The notes below the pieces were generated by a model. That model saw only the letters and a program-made list of their open reading frames with translations, was not told the DNA's origin and made no database searches. A program made the translations under genes and the position numbers. A stretch of DNA of 64,000 bases from Anaerolineae bacterium (GTDB lineage: Bacteria > Chloroflexota > Anaerolineae > DUEN01), in the NCBI GenBank assembly GCA_025060615.1, contig JANXBS010000003.1, forward strand, positions 193,284 to 257,283, written 5' to 3'. Positions 35,331-43,254 of the stretch are shown here, piece after piece; position 1 is the first letter of the stretch, and each line of letters begins with the position of its first letter.

Positions 35331-36242
35331 CTACCGGTTTTGCATACTGGTCATGGCAATAGGGATCGCAGATCTTTGCCGGGCCGGCAAATGAAAGAGG
35401 CTCTCGGCTTCACTAACTGCCGCGGCTTCGTAACGCATCAGCTCTTCCAGATCTAACCCATCCAAGCCGGCGGCTAGTAGGCTCTCTTCGCTCATGATAT
35501 AACTGAGGCCATCATATCCCAACCCGATGCCCAGCATGAGCGCAGCTGCGTCAGCCACATGGACCCAATGCACTACTCGAGGTTCCACAACAGCGCGCCC
35601 CGGATCATGGTGAAAGGCAATCGCCTCGTACAAAACCTCGGGGAGATTCCAGTGTTCGGCGATACGTCCCCCTAGTTGCGCGTGATCTAACCCCGTGACT
35701 AGCCGTTCTAGCTCCAGGAACGAAACCCCTTGCTCGCGCAGCTGATTCCATTCAGCCAGCCATCCCCTGTCCAGACGTAACAGCTCGTCAATCACCAGCT
35801 TCCCGATGTCATGTGTCAATCCAGCTACCATGACCTGATCTGGACGCTCATATCGGTGCATGATCGCGAGCTGCTGCGCCCCGGCCGCCACAGCTACCGA
35901 ATGACGCCATAGGTCGCCGCGTTCAAGCCCATATCCCACCATCTTTCGGTTGATCATCTCGCTCACGGAGGCAGCCAAGAGCAAATCGCGGACCGCCACG
36001 GTGCCCACCACCATAATCGCCTGTTCGAGGGTGGAGACCTTGTAACGTAGGCCATAGAAGGGGCTGTTGGCCCATTGGAGGAGCCGCGTGGCTAATGATT
36101 CATCTAGTCCGATCACCCGCGCTAGCTCGCGGATGTTGCACATGGGATCGTTGATGATCTCGAGCGCGCGCAAAGTCGGCTGAGGCAGGCTAGGCAGCTT
36201 CTCCGTGATCTGGAGCACGGTATTCAAGTCTAGTCTTGGCAT
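35331..36242 (-). CDS. HDOD domain protein
   Basis: 303 residues. It starts L-P-S-L-P-Q-P-T-L-R-A-L-E-I, the entry of HDOD domains, followed by L-A-T-R-L-L-Q-W-A-N-S-P-F-Y and the helical bundle with H-D-I-G-K-L-V-I. The metal-binding set of true HD phosphohydrolases appears only partly kept, as is usual in HDOD proteins. These act in signalling output; partners are unknown. It has a reasonable ribosome binding site (AAAGGTGA). It is convergent with the MerR-like gene and 96 bp from the SRAP gene. Confidence 0.85.
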   Translation of the reverse strand: MPRLDLNTVLQITEKLPSLPQPTLRALEIINDPMCNIRELARVIGLDESLATRLLQWANSPFYGLRYKVSTLEQAIMVVGTVAVRDLLLAASVSEMINRKMVGYGLERGDLWRHSVAVAAGAQQLAIMHRYERPDQVMVAGLTHDIGKLVIDELLRLDRGWLAEWNQLREQGVSFLELERLVTGLDHAQLGGRIAEHWNLPEVLYEAIAFHHDPGRAVVEPRVVHWVHVADAAALMLGIGLGYDGLSYIMSEESLLAAGLDGLDLEELMRYEAAAVSEAESLFHLPARQRSAIPIAMTSMQNR

Positions 36243-36338
36243 AAATCACCTTTGGAATCGTTAGAGAAAAAGCCGGTCATCTCCCACTAACTATATGCCA
36301 CCTTCGGCGTGGTGTAAACGGCTCGTTGTTCCTATTTA

Positions 36339-37013
36339 TCACGCCGGAAGGATACATGCCGGTAAGTCGTTTTTTGGGTTGTTCACCAAGGTGGAGACCG
36401 GATAGGCCTCCATTTCAGAGGCGGGATAGGGCTTTAGAAGCTCACTGAGCGTCTCGGGTGTTTGGATCATCGGGTCTAGCCACATCGTATACGCTTCGGG
36501 CCTGAGCACTGCAGGCATGCGGTCGTGGATTTCCTCGATCAACTCATTCGGCGGGGTGGTGATAATCGCGCAGGAGAAAAGGGACGCTCCATCCGCTGAG
36601 CGCCAGATCTCCCACAGGCCGGCAAACGCGAAGGGCTTTCCCGATTTGAGCCGGATATATATCGGCGTACTGGCTCGGCTGCCTGGTCTCGGCTCTCGGC
36701 GCCACTCATAAAAACCATCGGCCAGGATAAGGCAGCGCCGACGTCGGAAGGCATTGCGAAAAGCCGGCTTCTCAGCTAGAGACTCGGCCCGCGCGTTGAT
36801 TAATCGATTGCCGACCTGCGGATCCTTTGCCCAAGGCGGGACTAGCCCCCACTGGAAGAACTCCAGTCGGTTGCGCCCATTATTGGGGATAACGGCAATC
36901 GGCTGCATGGGGGCGATGTTATACCGCGGCGTCATCTGCTTTGGTATCTCGATCCAAGGGAAGCTTGTCTCGATCTCAGACGGCCCCGCTACTAACGTAA
37001 ATCGTCCGCACAT
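36339..37013 (-). CDS. SRAP domain protein (SOS response-associated, YedK/HMCES family)
   Basis: 224 residues. Cys2 (after removal of Met1) is the conserved nucleophile that cross-links to abasic sites in single-stranded DNA. Also present are N-A-R-A-E, the family's Glu in F-Y-E-W, and the His in I-H-D-R-M-P-A-V-L. It shields abasic sites during replication. The start ATG follows GAGGAGG. It is divergent from the GntR gene, whose regulatory region it shares. Confidence 0.94.
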   Translation of the reverse strand: MCGRFTLVAGPSEIETSFPWIEIPKQMTPRYNIAPMQPIAVIPNNGRNRLEFFQWGLVPPWAKDPQVGNRLINARAESLAEKPAFRNAFRRRRCLILADGFYEWRREPRPGSRASTPIYIRLKSGKPFAFAGLWEIWRSADGASLFSCAIITTPPNELIEEIHDRMPAVLRPEAYTMWLDPMIQTPETLSELLKPYPASEMEAYPVSTLVNNPKNDLPACILPA

Positions 37014-37129
37014 AACGTCTCACCTCCTCAAACTTACCTTTACCTTATCACAATCGTCGAAAATGGTCTAACACAAATGTTCTAAACTGTCAATTCTGGA
37101 TAACTAGCAGCAGGCCTTGGCAGCTCCTA

Positions 37130-37158
37130 TTGACAGGATTTGCGCTTTCTGCTATACT
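37130..37158 (+). promoter_or_regulatory. promoter of the gntR-led sugar operon
   Basis: Consensus TTGACA (37130-37135), 17 bases, TATACT (37153-37158). The transcription start should lie within the operator at 37164-37182. Confidence 0.75.
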
Positions 37159-37163
37159 GGGAA

Positions 37164-37182
37164 TGGTCTAGACATCTAGAGG
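37164..37182. promoter_or_regulatory. probable GntR/UTRA operator
   Basis: Two TCTAGA hexamers two bases apart (37167-37172 and 37175-37180) make a 14-bp near-palindrome just downstream of the -10. The left part reads AATGGTCTA, and the same nonamer recurs at 37062-37070, about 100 bp upstream. GntR-type sites built on GTCTAGAC-like cores support autoregulation; binding is inferred. Confidence 0.5.
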
Positions 37183-37193
37183 TATAGCCAGCA

Positions 37194-37934
37194 ATGAGCA
37201 TCAGCAAAAATCATCCGGTCCCCATTTACTATCAGCTTGAGCAGGAGATCCGCCATCGCATCGAGATGGGCGAGTGGAAGCCGGGAGATCTGCTCCCTTC
37301 GGAGCGCGAGCTGGCCGAGAGGTATCAGATCAGCCGGATGACCGTCCGCCAGGCCCTGGCCAACCTGGTCAATGACGGATTGTTGTATCGGGAACGAGGG
37401 CGCGGGACGTTTGTAGCCAGGCCGAAGATCCACAAGCGGCTCTCCTCACTCACCAGCTTCACGGAGGATATGCGGGCGCGCGGGAAGTTGGCTGGCGCTG
37501 AGGTATTGCAATTGAAACTAGAGCCGGCCTCCCCAGCGGTGGCGAGGGACCTGGCGGTGCCTGCTGGGCAGCCTATCGTCCTGGTGGAGCGTTTGCGCCT
37601 AGCTGACCGTGAGCCCGTGGGGATTGAGAGGTCTCACCTCTCGTTTGCCGGCTGTGAGGCGATTATGAGGGAGGATTTGACCGGCTCACTATATCGCCTG
37701 CTGAAGGAGAAATACGGGATCATCCCCACCCACGCAGAGGAGCGGATCGAGGCTGGCCTCTGCCCGGCTCGAGAAGCGCAGTGGCTGGGAATTCATCGCT
37801 CGGCGCCCGTGCTGTTGATCACCCGGGTCACCTATTCGCAAGAGGGGCTCCCGTTCGAGTATGTCGAATCGGTCTATCGTGCTGATCGATACACCCTGCA
37901 CGTCAGCCTGACCACTGCGCCTGGCATCTCATAG
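37194..37934 (+). CDS. GntR family regulator with UTRA effector domain
   Basis: 246 residues. The N-terminal winged helix (P-I-Y-Y-Q-L-E-Q-E-I, P-S-E-R-E-L-A, S-R-M-T-V-R-Q-A-L) is of the HutC/YvoA subfamily. The UTRA domain follows from about residue 80 (A-R-G-K-L, V-E-R-L-R-L-A-D) and ends with the typical F-E-Y-V-E-S-V-Y-R-A-D-R-Y. These proteins sense sugar phosphates or small carbohydrates. It heads an operon with a SIS protein and a ROK kinase, so an aminosugar or sugar phosphate is the likely inducer. Confidence 0.92.
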   Translation: MSISKNHPVPIYYQLEQEIRHRIEMGEWKPGDLLPSERELAERYQISRMTVRQALANLVNDGLLYRERGRGTFVARPKIHKRLSSLTSFTEDMRARGKLAGAEVLQLKLEPASPAVARDLAVPAGQPIVLVERLRLADREPVGIERSHLSFAGCEAIMREDLTGSLYRLLKEKYGIIPTHAEERIEAGLCPAREAQWLGIHRSAPVLLITRVTYSQEGLPFEYVESVYRADRYTLHVSLTTAPGIS

Positions 37935-37947
37935 TGAGGAGGCGTTC

Positions 37948-38721
37948 ATGTCTGCTGAGCTGTTCCTGGAAAAAGCCCAGGAGATCTTTAACCGTATCCA
38001 GGCCACCCAGCTCCCGCAGATCCGACGGGCGGCGGAGCTGATGACTGAATCCATCGCCTGTGGCCGCTGGGTTCACCTATTCGGTGCCGGTCATGCCAAG
38101 ATCCCCGTGGAGGAGGTGTACCCGCGCACGGGAGGGTTTGTCGGCTTTCATCCCATCATTGAGCTAGCCCTGTCCTGGTTTACCCCCGTGGTAGGCTCCA
38201 GTGGGGTGCCCCAATTCCTCTTTCTGGAGCGGGTCGAGGGCTTCGGGGAGGCCATCCTGCAGAGTCACGACCTAGACCCGCGCGATACGATGGTCTGCTT
38301 CTCACACTCCGGCATCAACTCGGTGGTGATTGACGTCGCCCTGGGAGCCAAGCGCCGAGGACTGTCAGTGGTGGCGATTACGTCGCTGGACCATTCAACG
38401 CGGACCTCCTCGCGCCATTCGTCCGGGAAGCGGCTGTTCGAGATCGCCGACGTAGTGGTGGACACCTGTGTGCCGTTCGGCGATGCCATGGTAGAGCTGC
38501 CCGGATTGGAGTTCAAGGTAGGGCCTGGGTCTACGATCGGCTTCTGCTTGGTCATTGACGCCATCGTCACTCAGGTGGCGGCAAACCTGCTGGCTCGAGG
38601 GATCAAGCCCATTGTGAACGCCACGTTGAACATCCAGGGCGACACAGTGGCTGAAGATCAGATCAGGGTGGCTCTGCGGGCATACGCCGATCGTCTCAAG
38701 GGGCTTTCGGATGGCAGGTGA
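37948..38721 (+). CDS. SIS domain protein (UPF0309-like)
   Basis: 257 residues. One SIS domain covers about residues 35-215, with H-L-F-G-A-G-H-A-K, C-F-S-H-S-G-I-N-S and D-S-type loops for phosphosugar binding. It resembles the UPF0309 group, which often pairs with GntR regulators and ROK kinases in aminosugar loci. It may isomerise or sense a sugar phosphate. It lies 13 bp downstream of the GntR gene and overlaps the ROK gene by 11 bp. Confidence 0.85.
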   Translation: MSAELFLEKAQEIFNRIQATQLPQIRRAAELMTESIACGRWVHLFGAGHAKIPVEEVYPRTGGFVGFHPIIELALSWFTPVVGSSGVPQFLFLERVEGFGEAILQSHDLDPRDTMVCFSHSGINSVVIDVALGAKRRGLSVVAITSLDHSTRTSSRHSSGKRLFEIADVVVDTCVPFGDAMVELPGLEFKVGPGSTIGFCLVIDAIVTQVAANLLARGIKPIVNATLNIQGDTVAEDQIRVALRAYADRLKGLSDGR

Positions 38722-39694
38722 TGGGCGCCGAGCAGAGTTGGCAGTCGCTGTAGACGTGGGGGGGACGAAGATCGCGGCGGCCGTGGCTGACCGCCAGGGT
38801 CGGCTCGCTTACAAGGTGCGGGTCGCCACCCCCCGTACCGACGCGCAAGCCGTCGTGGATCAGATCCTAACGCTCGTCCGTGAGCAGTTGGAACGGGCAG
38901 CGCATCCAGTAGCGGGGATCGGCGTAGCTGTACCAGCCGTTGTGGATCCAGCCTCCGGCCACGTGTATTGGGCGCCCAACTTGCCCGGCTGGCACGAGAT
39001 CCCACTCGGCGCCATCCTTCAAGAGGTGACGGGGCTACCAGCCTTCGTGGACTACGATGGCCATCTGGCCGTCCTAGGCGAGCACTGGCGCGGCGCGGGC
39101 CGGGGCGCCCGCCATGTAGTTTTCGTCATCGTCGGCACAGGGGTGGGAGGAGGGCTAATCCTGGATGGCCGCGTCCACCGCGCCCGCGACAACATCGCTG
39201 GCGCAATAGGTTGGATGGTGGTAGATCCCAGCGCAGCGGAGACACCCATGGCTCTATCCCTGGGATGCCTGGAAAGCCTGGCTTCGGGCCCGGCCCTCGT
39301 AGCGGCAGCCGAACAGCGGTTAGCCCGGGGTGAGCCCTCCGTATTGCGGGGACAGCCGGTGACGCCGGCAACCGTGTTTGCCGCGGCGGAGGCGGGGGAC
39401 CCGTTGGCCAAAGAGGTGGTGGAGAGAGCTGCGCGAGCGTTGGGATTCGCCGTAGCAGGCCTGGTGAGTGTGCTTAACCTCGAGGTGGTGATCCTAGGAG
39501 GGGGTGTGAGCCTGGCTGCCCCAGCCTTTCTGGAAGCTGTTCGTTCAGCGGTGGCGCAATATGCTCAGCCCATTAGCGCCCGCTCGGTCCGGGTAGTGGC
39601 GGCGGCCTTAGGGGAGGAGGCTGTTTTGATCGGGGCGGCCAGGCTGGTGTTTCAGCGATTACGTAAGTTCCGTCTTAGTCCCCCCCAGAGGTAG
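38711..39694 (+). CDS. ROK family sugar kinase-like protein lacking the zinc motif
   Basis: 327 residues. The N-terminal phosphate loop A-V-D-V-G-G-T-K-I-A-A-A and G-T-G-V-G-G-G-L-I-L are intact, and an Asp aligned with the catalytic base is in D-Y-D-G-H-L. The usual E-x-G-H of ROK kinases reads A-I-G-W, and the C-G-x-x-G-C zinc motif is reduced to S-L-G-C-L-E, so zinc is probably not bound. It may still phosphorylate a sugar, or may have a changed specificity or only a sensing role. It is coupled to the SIS gene; ATG 38711 has AAGGGG upstream. Confidence 0.85.
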   Translation: MAGDGRRAELAVAVDVGGTKIAAAVADRQGRLAYKVRVATPRTDAQAVVDQILTLVREQLERAAHPVAGIGVAVPAVVDPASGHVYWAPNLPGWHEIPLGAILQEVTGLPAFVDYDGHLAVLGEHWRGAGRGARHVVFVIVGTGVGGGLILDGRVHRARDNIAGAIGWMVVDPSAAETPMALSLGCLESLASGPALVAAAEQRLARGEPSVLRGQPVTPATVFAAAEAGDPLAKEVVERAARALGFAVAGLVSVLNLEVVILGGGVSLAAPAFLEAVRSAVAQYAQPISARSVRVVAAALGEEAVLIGAARLVFQRLRKFRLSPPQR

Positions 39695-39870
39695 GTCTTC
39701 GTGGCTATGGTTTCCCGCCCGAACAAGGTGGCATGGAGGGATGCTTTGTCCCTCTAGATCTCTCCTGGAGAGGCGGAGAGCGATTTGTGAAAGGAGGTGA
39801 GAAGGGACAAAAGCTCTAGGCTTGGGCGAGAGTTGATGGCCATTTACTAGGCGGAATTAGGAGGGAACAT

Positions 39871-41199
39871 ATGAACGGGCACGTTTCCTGGAGTTTTCGG
39901 TTTCTCTTGATTGCGGCGATCGCAGCCGTGCTCGCAGGCTGCGCTGTTGCCCCCACGCCCCAAGTAGTAGAGAAGGTCATCGAGATCACGCCGACACCTC
40001 AACCCGTCAAGTTGGTCGTGTTGACGCACTGGGGCGAGGAATCGCTGCTTAAACCGATGCAGGCCAAGCTTGACGAGTATATGAAGCTAAATCCTCATGT
40101 CACCATCGAGTATCAGACCGTCACCTTCGATCAGCTCCTGACCAAGATCACCACTGCCCGCGCGGCGGGGATCAGCCCTGACGTCTATCACTTTTACAAC
40201 CTCTGGCTGCCCGAGTTCGTGAAGGGTGGTATGCTGGCCGTCCCGCCCGATGAGATCATCGCCGACATCAAGGCTAATTACAGCCTTGGCTCCGTCGAGG
40301 CGGTGACCTACGCTGGGCAAATCTGGGGGTATCCGACCGAGATCAACACCTACCAACTGATCTATAACAAGAAACTGTTCAAGGAAGCCGGCTTTGAGAA
40401 TCCCCCAGAGACGCTGGATGAGCTACGGGAGATGGCGTGCCGAATGAAGAAAGTGGATGAGGCCGGCAAGGTGACGCAGGCCGGCTTCATTGTCATTCCG
40501 GGCTGGGATTCGGGCGTAGTGCACCCCTTCGTGTCGCTCCTCTGGTCCAACGGCGGCGAGTACCTGAGTGCCGACGGGACGAAGGCCCTTTTCAACAGCC
40601 CTGAAGGTCTGGCTGTCCTCCAGTTGTATATGGACATGATCCGTGACCAGTGCATTGACCTGGGGCTGAGCATGGGCGACTTCACTAGTGGCAAGGGTGC
40701 AATGATTATCATGGCGAACTGGTGGCGTGCCACCCTACAGAGCACCTTCGCTGATGGGTATGAGAATGTGGGAGTCGCGCCCATCCCACACGGGCCCAAC
40801 GCCCAATCGGTAACGCTTCAGTATAACTGGCTCTACGGCGTGGACAACGGCAGTAAGCACCGAGATGAAGCCTGGAAGTTGGTGCGTTGGCTGAACACGC
40901 CGGCCCAAAAGGGCGCGGCCTCGCCCGTCGGCGACTTCCTGACCAGCGCGTTGGGCGCCATCCCCAGCCGTCTCTCGGATCAGCAAGCGCTGGCTGATCG
41001 TTTGGCCGATCCCTTCCTGAAGGCCTTTTTGGACTCCACGGCGGTCGCCAGGCCGGAGCCGGTGGTGCCCGGCGGCCAGGAGGTGAAGACAACCTTGCAG
41101 ACCGAGATCGAGGCCGCCTGGTATGGGAAGAAACCACCTGAACAGGCGCTCGCTGACGCAGCCGAGGAGGCCAATCGCATTCTAGCCGAGAAACAATAG
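39871..41199 (+). CDS. extracellular sugar-binding lipoprotein (family 1)
   Basis: 442 residues. A lipoprotein signal peptide ends in L-A-G-C (lipid Cys near residue 24), followed by a Thr/Pro linker and a MalE-type SBP_bac_1 fold (V-V-L-T-H-W-G-E, Y-N-K-K-L-F-K-E-A-G-F, W-L-N-T-P-A-Q-K-G). It delivers a carbohydrate to the two permeases downstream. No ATPase is in this operon; a shared MsmK-like ATPase elsewhere is usual in such systems. ATG 39871 follows AGGAGGG. A gap of 176 bp separates it from the ROK gene. Confidence 0.9.
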   Translation: MNGHVSWSFRFLLIAAIAAVLAGCAVAPTPQVVEKVIEITPTPQPVKLVVLTHWGEESLLKPMQAKLDEYMKLNPHVTIEYQTVTFDQLLTKITTARAAGISPDVYHFYNLWLPEFVKGGMLAVPPDEIIADIKANYSLGSVEAVTYAGQIWGYPTEINTYQLIYNKKLFKEAGFENPPETLDELREMACRMKKVDEAGKVTQAGFIVIPGWDSGVVHPFVSLLWSNGGEYLSADGTKALFNSPEGLAVLQLYMDMIRDQCIDLGLSMGDFTSGKGAMIIMANWWRATLQSTFADGYENVGVAPIPHGPNAQSVTLQYNWLYGVDNGSKHRDEAWKLVRWLNTPAQKGAASPVGDFLTSALGAIPSRLSDQQALADRLADPFLKAFLDSTAVARPEPVVPGGQEVKTTLQTEIEAAWYGKKPPEQALADAAEEANRILAEKQ

Positions 41200-41263
41200 C
41201 CGGAAGCAGCCTTCGTTATGGGGTATGAGCCCCTACAGTGTCAAAAAATATCGTTCATCAGGG

Positions 41264-41291
41264 GGTAGCGGAAGGCCTGCCTTCCGCTACC
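41264..41291 (+). repeat. perfect hairpin between binding-protein and permease genes
   Basis: 13-bp perfect arms GGTAGCGGAAGGC (41264-41276) and GCCTTCCGCTACC (41279-41291) with a two-base centre, 64 bases past the binding-protein stop and 32 before the permease start. No T-tract follows. Confidence 0.75.
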
Positions 41292-41323
41292 TATGAAGTC
41301 TGTGGGACTGAGCGTGAGAGGCT

Positions 41324-42271
41324 ATGAAGATTGCGTCTGAGGTGGCTGTTCGCAGCGTGGCGCGCCCGAGGCCTCGATGGCTGTCTTCACGGGTGCTCTG
41401 GGCGTATGTCTTCATCAGCCCAGCGATCTTCGCGTTGCTGATCTTCGCGCTTGGGCCCATCTTGTTCACCTTTTGGGTGAGCCTACACGAGTGGAACCTG
41501 ATCACCCCCGTCGCCCAAATGCCCTTTCTAGGGCTGGAAAACTATCGCTATCTGCTCATCAAAGATATGGTCTTCCGACAAGCCCTACGCAACACGGTCG
41601 TGTTCACAGTGTGTGGCGTAGGCATCAACACGGTGCTGGGGCTGCTAGGCGCGCTACTGTTGAATACCCCACTGCGCGCTCGCGTCCTTTGGCGCACTCT
41701 CTTCTTTCTCCCCATCGTCACAGCGCCTCTAGCCTTGGGTATGATGTGGGCGGCTTTGCTGAACAAGAACTACGGTCTGGTCAACACCATCCTAGGCCTC
41801 TTCCGCATCCCACCACAACCTTTCCTCTCCAGCCCAGATCAGGCGCTGGCCAGCGTCATCGGCATCGCTGTGTACCAATACGTGGGGTACTATATCATCG
41901 TCTATTTAGCTGGGCTGCAGGGCGTTCCGCAGGAGTATTATGATGCAGCGGCGGTGGATGGCGCCAACCGCTGGCAGAGTTTTTGGCATATCACGCTGCC
42001 CCTGCTGCGGCCTGTGCTGTTGTTCATCATCGTCACCAACACCATCGGCGCGCTACAGGTGTTCGACATCGTCTTCGCCGCCACGACGGGAGGCGCCGAG
42101 ACTAGCGGGGGAGGACCGGCAGGCAGCACGATGGTGGTGGTATTGCACATGTACAACACCGCTTTCAAGTTCTTTCGCATGGGGCGCGCTACGGCCATGG
42201 CAACGATCCTGTTCGCTATCATCTTCGTGATCACCCTAGCCCAGTTGCGGCTGCTGCGGGAGCGAACATGA
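41324..42271 (+). CDS. sugar ABC transporter permease, MalF/UgpA type
   Basis: 315 residues, six membrane helices, with the E-A-A-like loop Y-Y-D-A-A-A-V-D-G-A-N-R-W-Q-S-F that contacts the ATPase. It pairs with the MalG-type permease at 43255. The two are normally adjacent, but here a toxin-antitoxin pair of about 0.9 kb lies between them. Confidence 0.92.
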   Translation: MKIASEVAVRSVARPRPRWLSSRVLWAYVFISPAIFALLIFALGPILFTFWVSLHEWNLITPVAQMPFLGLENYRYLLIKDMVFRQALRNTVVFTVCGVGINTVLGLLGALLLNTPLRARVLWRTLFFLPIVTAPLALGMMWAALLNKNYGLVNTILGLFRIPPQPFLSSPDQALASVIGIAVYQYVGYYIIVYLAGLQGVPQEYYDAAAVDGANRWQSFWHITLPLLRPVLLFIIVTNTIGALQVFDIVFAATTGGAETSGGGPAGSTMVVVLHMYNTAFKFFRMGRATAMATILFAIIFVITLAQLRLLRERT

Positions 42272-42332
42272 GAGGGAAAATGAGCCAAAGGGGGGATTGC
42301 TCTCACCGATCGTTACCCCTGCCAGGTTATGC

Positions 42333-42338
42333 TAGAAT
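42333..42338 (+). promoter_or_regulatory. extended -10 element before the mntA-hepT pair
   Basis: TGC-TAGAAT (42330-42338) is an extended -10 sequence 31 bases before the mntA ATG, with no strong -35. It would allow expression of the pair apart from the sugar operon. Confidence 0.4.
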
Positions 42339-42368
42339 AGATGCATCCCTGTAATACAAGCTGGTCTC

Positions 42369-42803
42369 ATGTTCTCGGTACTCGGTTCGGAGGGGGAGTT
42401 GGAAGCCCTAGACCGCCTGTGCGAACAATTCGAGGTGGAAACCCTGTACGTTTTTGGCAGCAGGGCCCAGGAGGCGTTCCGTTTTGTGTCAGAGGGCCAG
42501 GCGATCCCACCGGACGCTCGTGACCTGGACATTGGCGTCTTGCCGCGTCGTCCACTGTCGGTACGTCAAAAGATCACCCTAACGCTGGCGTTGGAGGACA
42601 TTCTCGATGTCCCCCGAGTAGATCTGGTGGTCCTGCCTGAGGACGATTCCTTCCTGGCGGCTAACATCATCCGCGGTGAGCGAATTTATGCTCGGTATCC
42701 CCACCAGGCTGATGAATATGAACTATACATCTTGCGCCGTGCTGGAGATTTGATCCCCCTCGAGCGGGAGCGTTTGGCACTATTGGCGGAGAGACGGTCA
42801 TGA
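42369..42803 (+). CDS. mntA: MntA-like nucleotidyltransferase antitoxin
   Basis: 144 residues. The minimal nucleotidyltransferase core V-F-G-S-R-A-Q is followed, after a longer than usual spacer of about 20 residues, by D-L-D-I-G-V, giving the metal-binding D-x-D, and then D-L-V-V-L. MntA proteins neutralise the HEPN ribonuclease HepT by AMPylating it. The stop overlaps the start of the downstream HEPN gene (ATGA), the normal layout of the pair. All key residues remain, so it looks functional although its partner is frameshifted. Confidence 0.85.
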   Translation: MFSVLGSEGELEALDRLCEQFEVETLYVFGSRAQEAFRFVSEGQAIPPDARDLDIGVLPRRPLSVRQKITLTLALEDILDVPRVDLVVLPEDDSFLAANIIRGERIYARYPHQADEYELYILRRAGDLIPLERERLALLAERRS

Positions 42804-43205
42804 TGCCGGGGAAGATATCGCGTCGGATCGCATATGACCGCCTAGCCTGGGTCGAGCGGATGCTCTCCGAGATCCGCGCGCTGCCCTTAGATAGCCGAGA
42901 GGCATTTTTAGCTGATCGTCGGAATATATGGGCGGCTGAGTCCTGTCTGCGTCGGGCGTTAGAAGCCTTACTGGACATCGGACGCCATATACTAGCCAGG
43001 GGATTTGGCGTCGGGGTGACCGAATACGGAAATTGCCCGCGAGTTAGCTTGTGTTGGAGTGCTATACCAATCCGGGGCTGAGATTTTGCAGATGCTGGCC
43101 GGCTATCGCAACCATTTGGTGCATTTCTATCACGAGAGCGAAATCGAACAGATCACCATGTTGCTGAAGGACTGGCTTGAGAAGCATCCTACTCTCCTTA
43201 CATGA
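42800..43205 (+). pseudogene. hepT: frameshifted HepT-like HEPN (DUF86) toxin gene
   Basis: The frame starting at 42800 encodes a normal HepT N-terminus through D-I-G-R-H-I-L-A-R-G-F-G-V-G-V-T-E-Y and then runs into a stop near 43081. From about 43023 a different frame continues the protein: E-I-A-R-E-L, then M-L-A-G-Y-R-N-H-L-V-H-F-Y-H with the catalytic R-x4-H of HEPN ribonucleases, ending at 43205. The join needs a net change of +1 (or -2) near 43020-43030. The two halves together make a full-length HepT. The toxin is therefore inactive unless frameshifting rescues it or the base is a sequencing error. Confidence 0.85.
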
Positions 43206-43254
43206 GGAGCTCTAACCTCTTCGTAAAGCTCGATCAGCTGTAGGAGGGCTCATA

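Noticed and set aside
42800..43081. Intact 93-residue HEPN protein
   Set aside because: The frame lacks the catalytic R-x4-H and ends abnormally; the missing part is found in another frame downstream, so it is annotated as a frameshifted gene.
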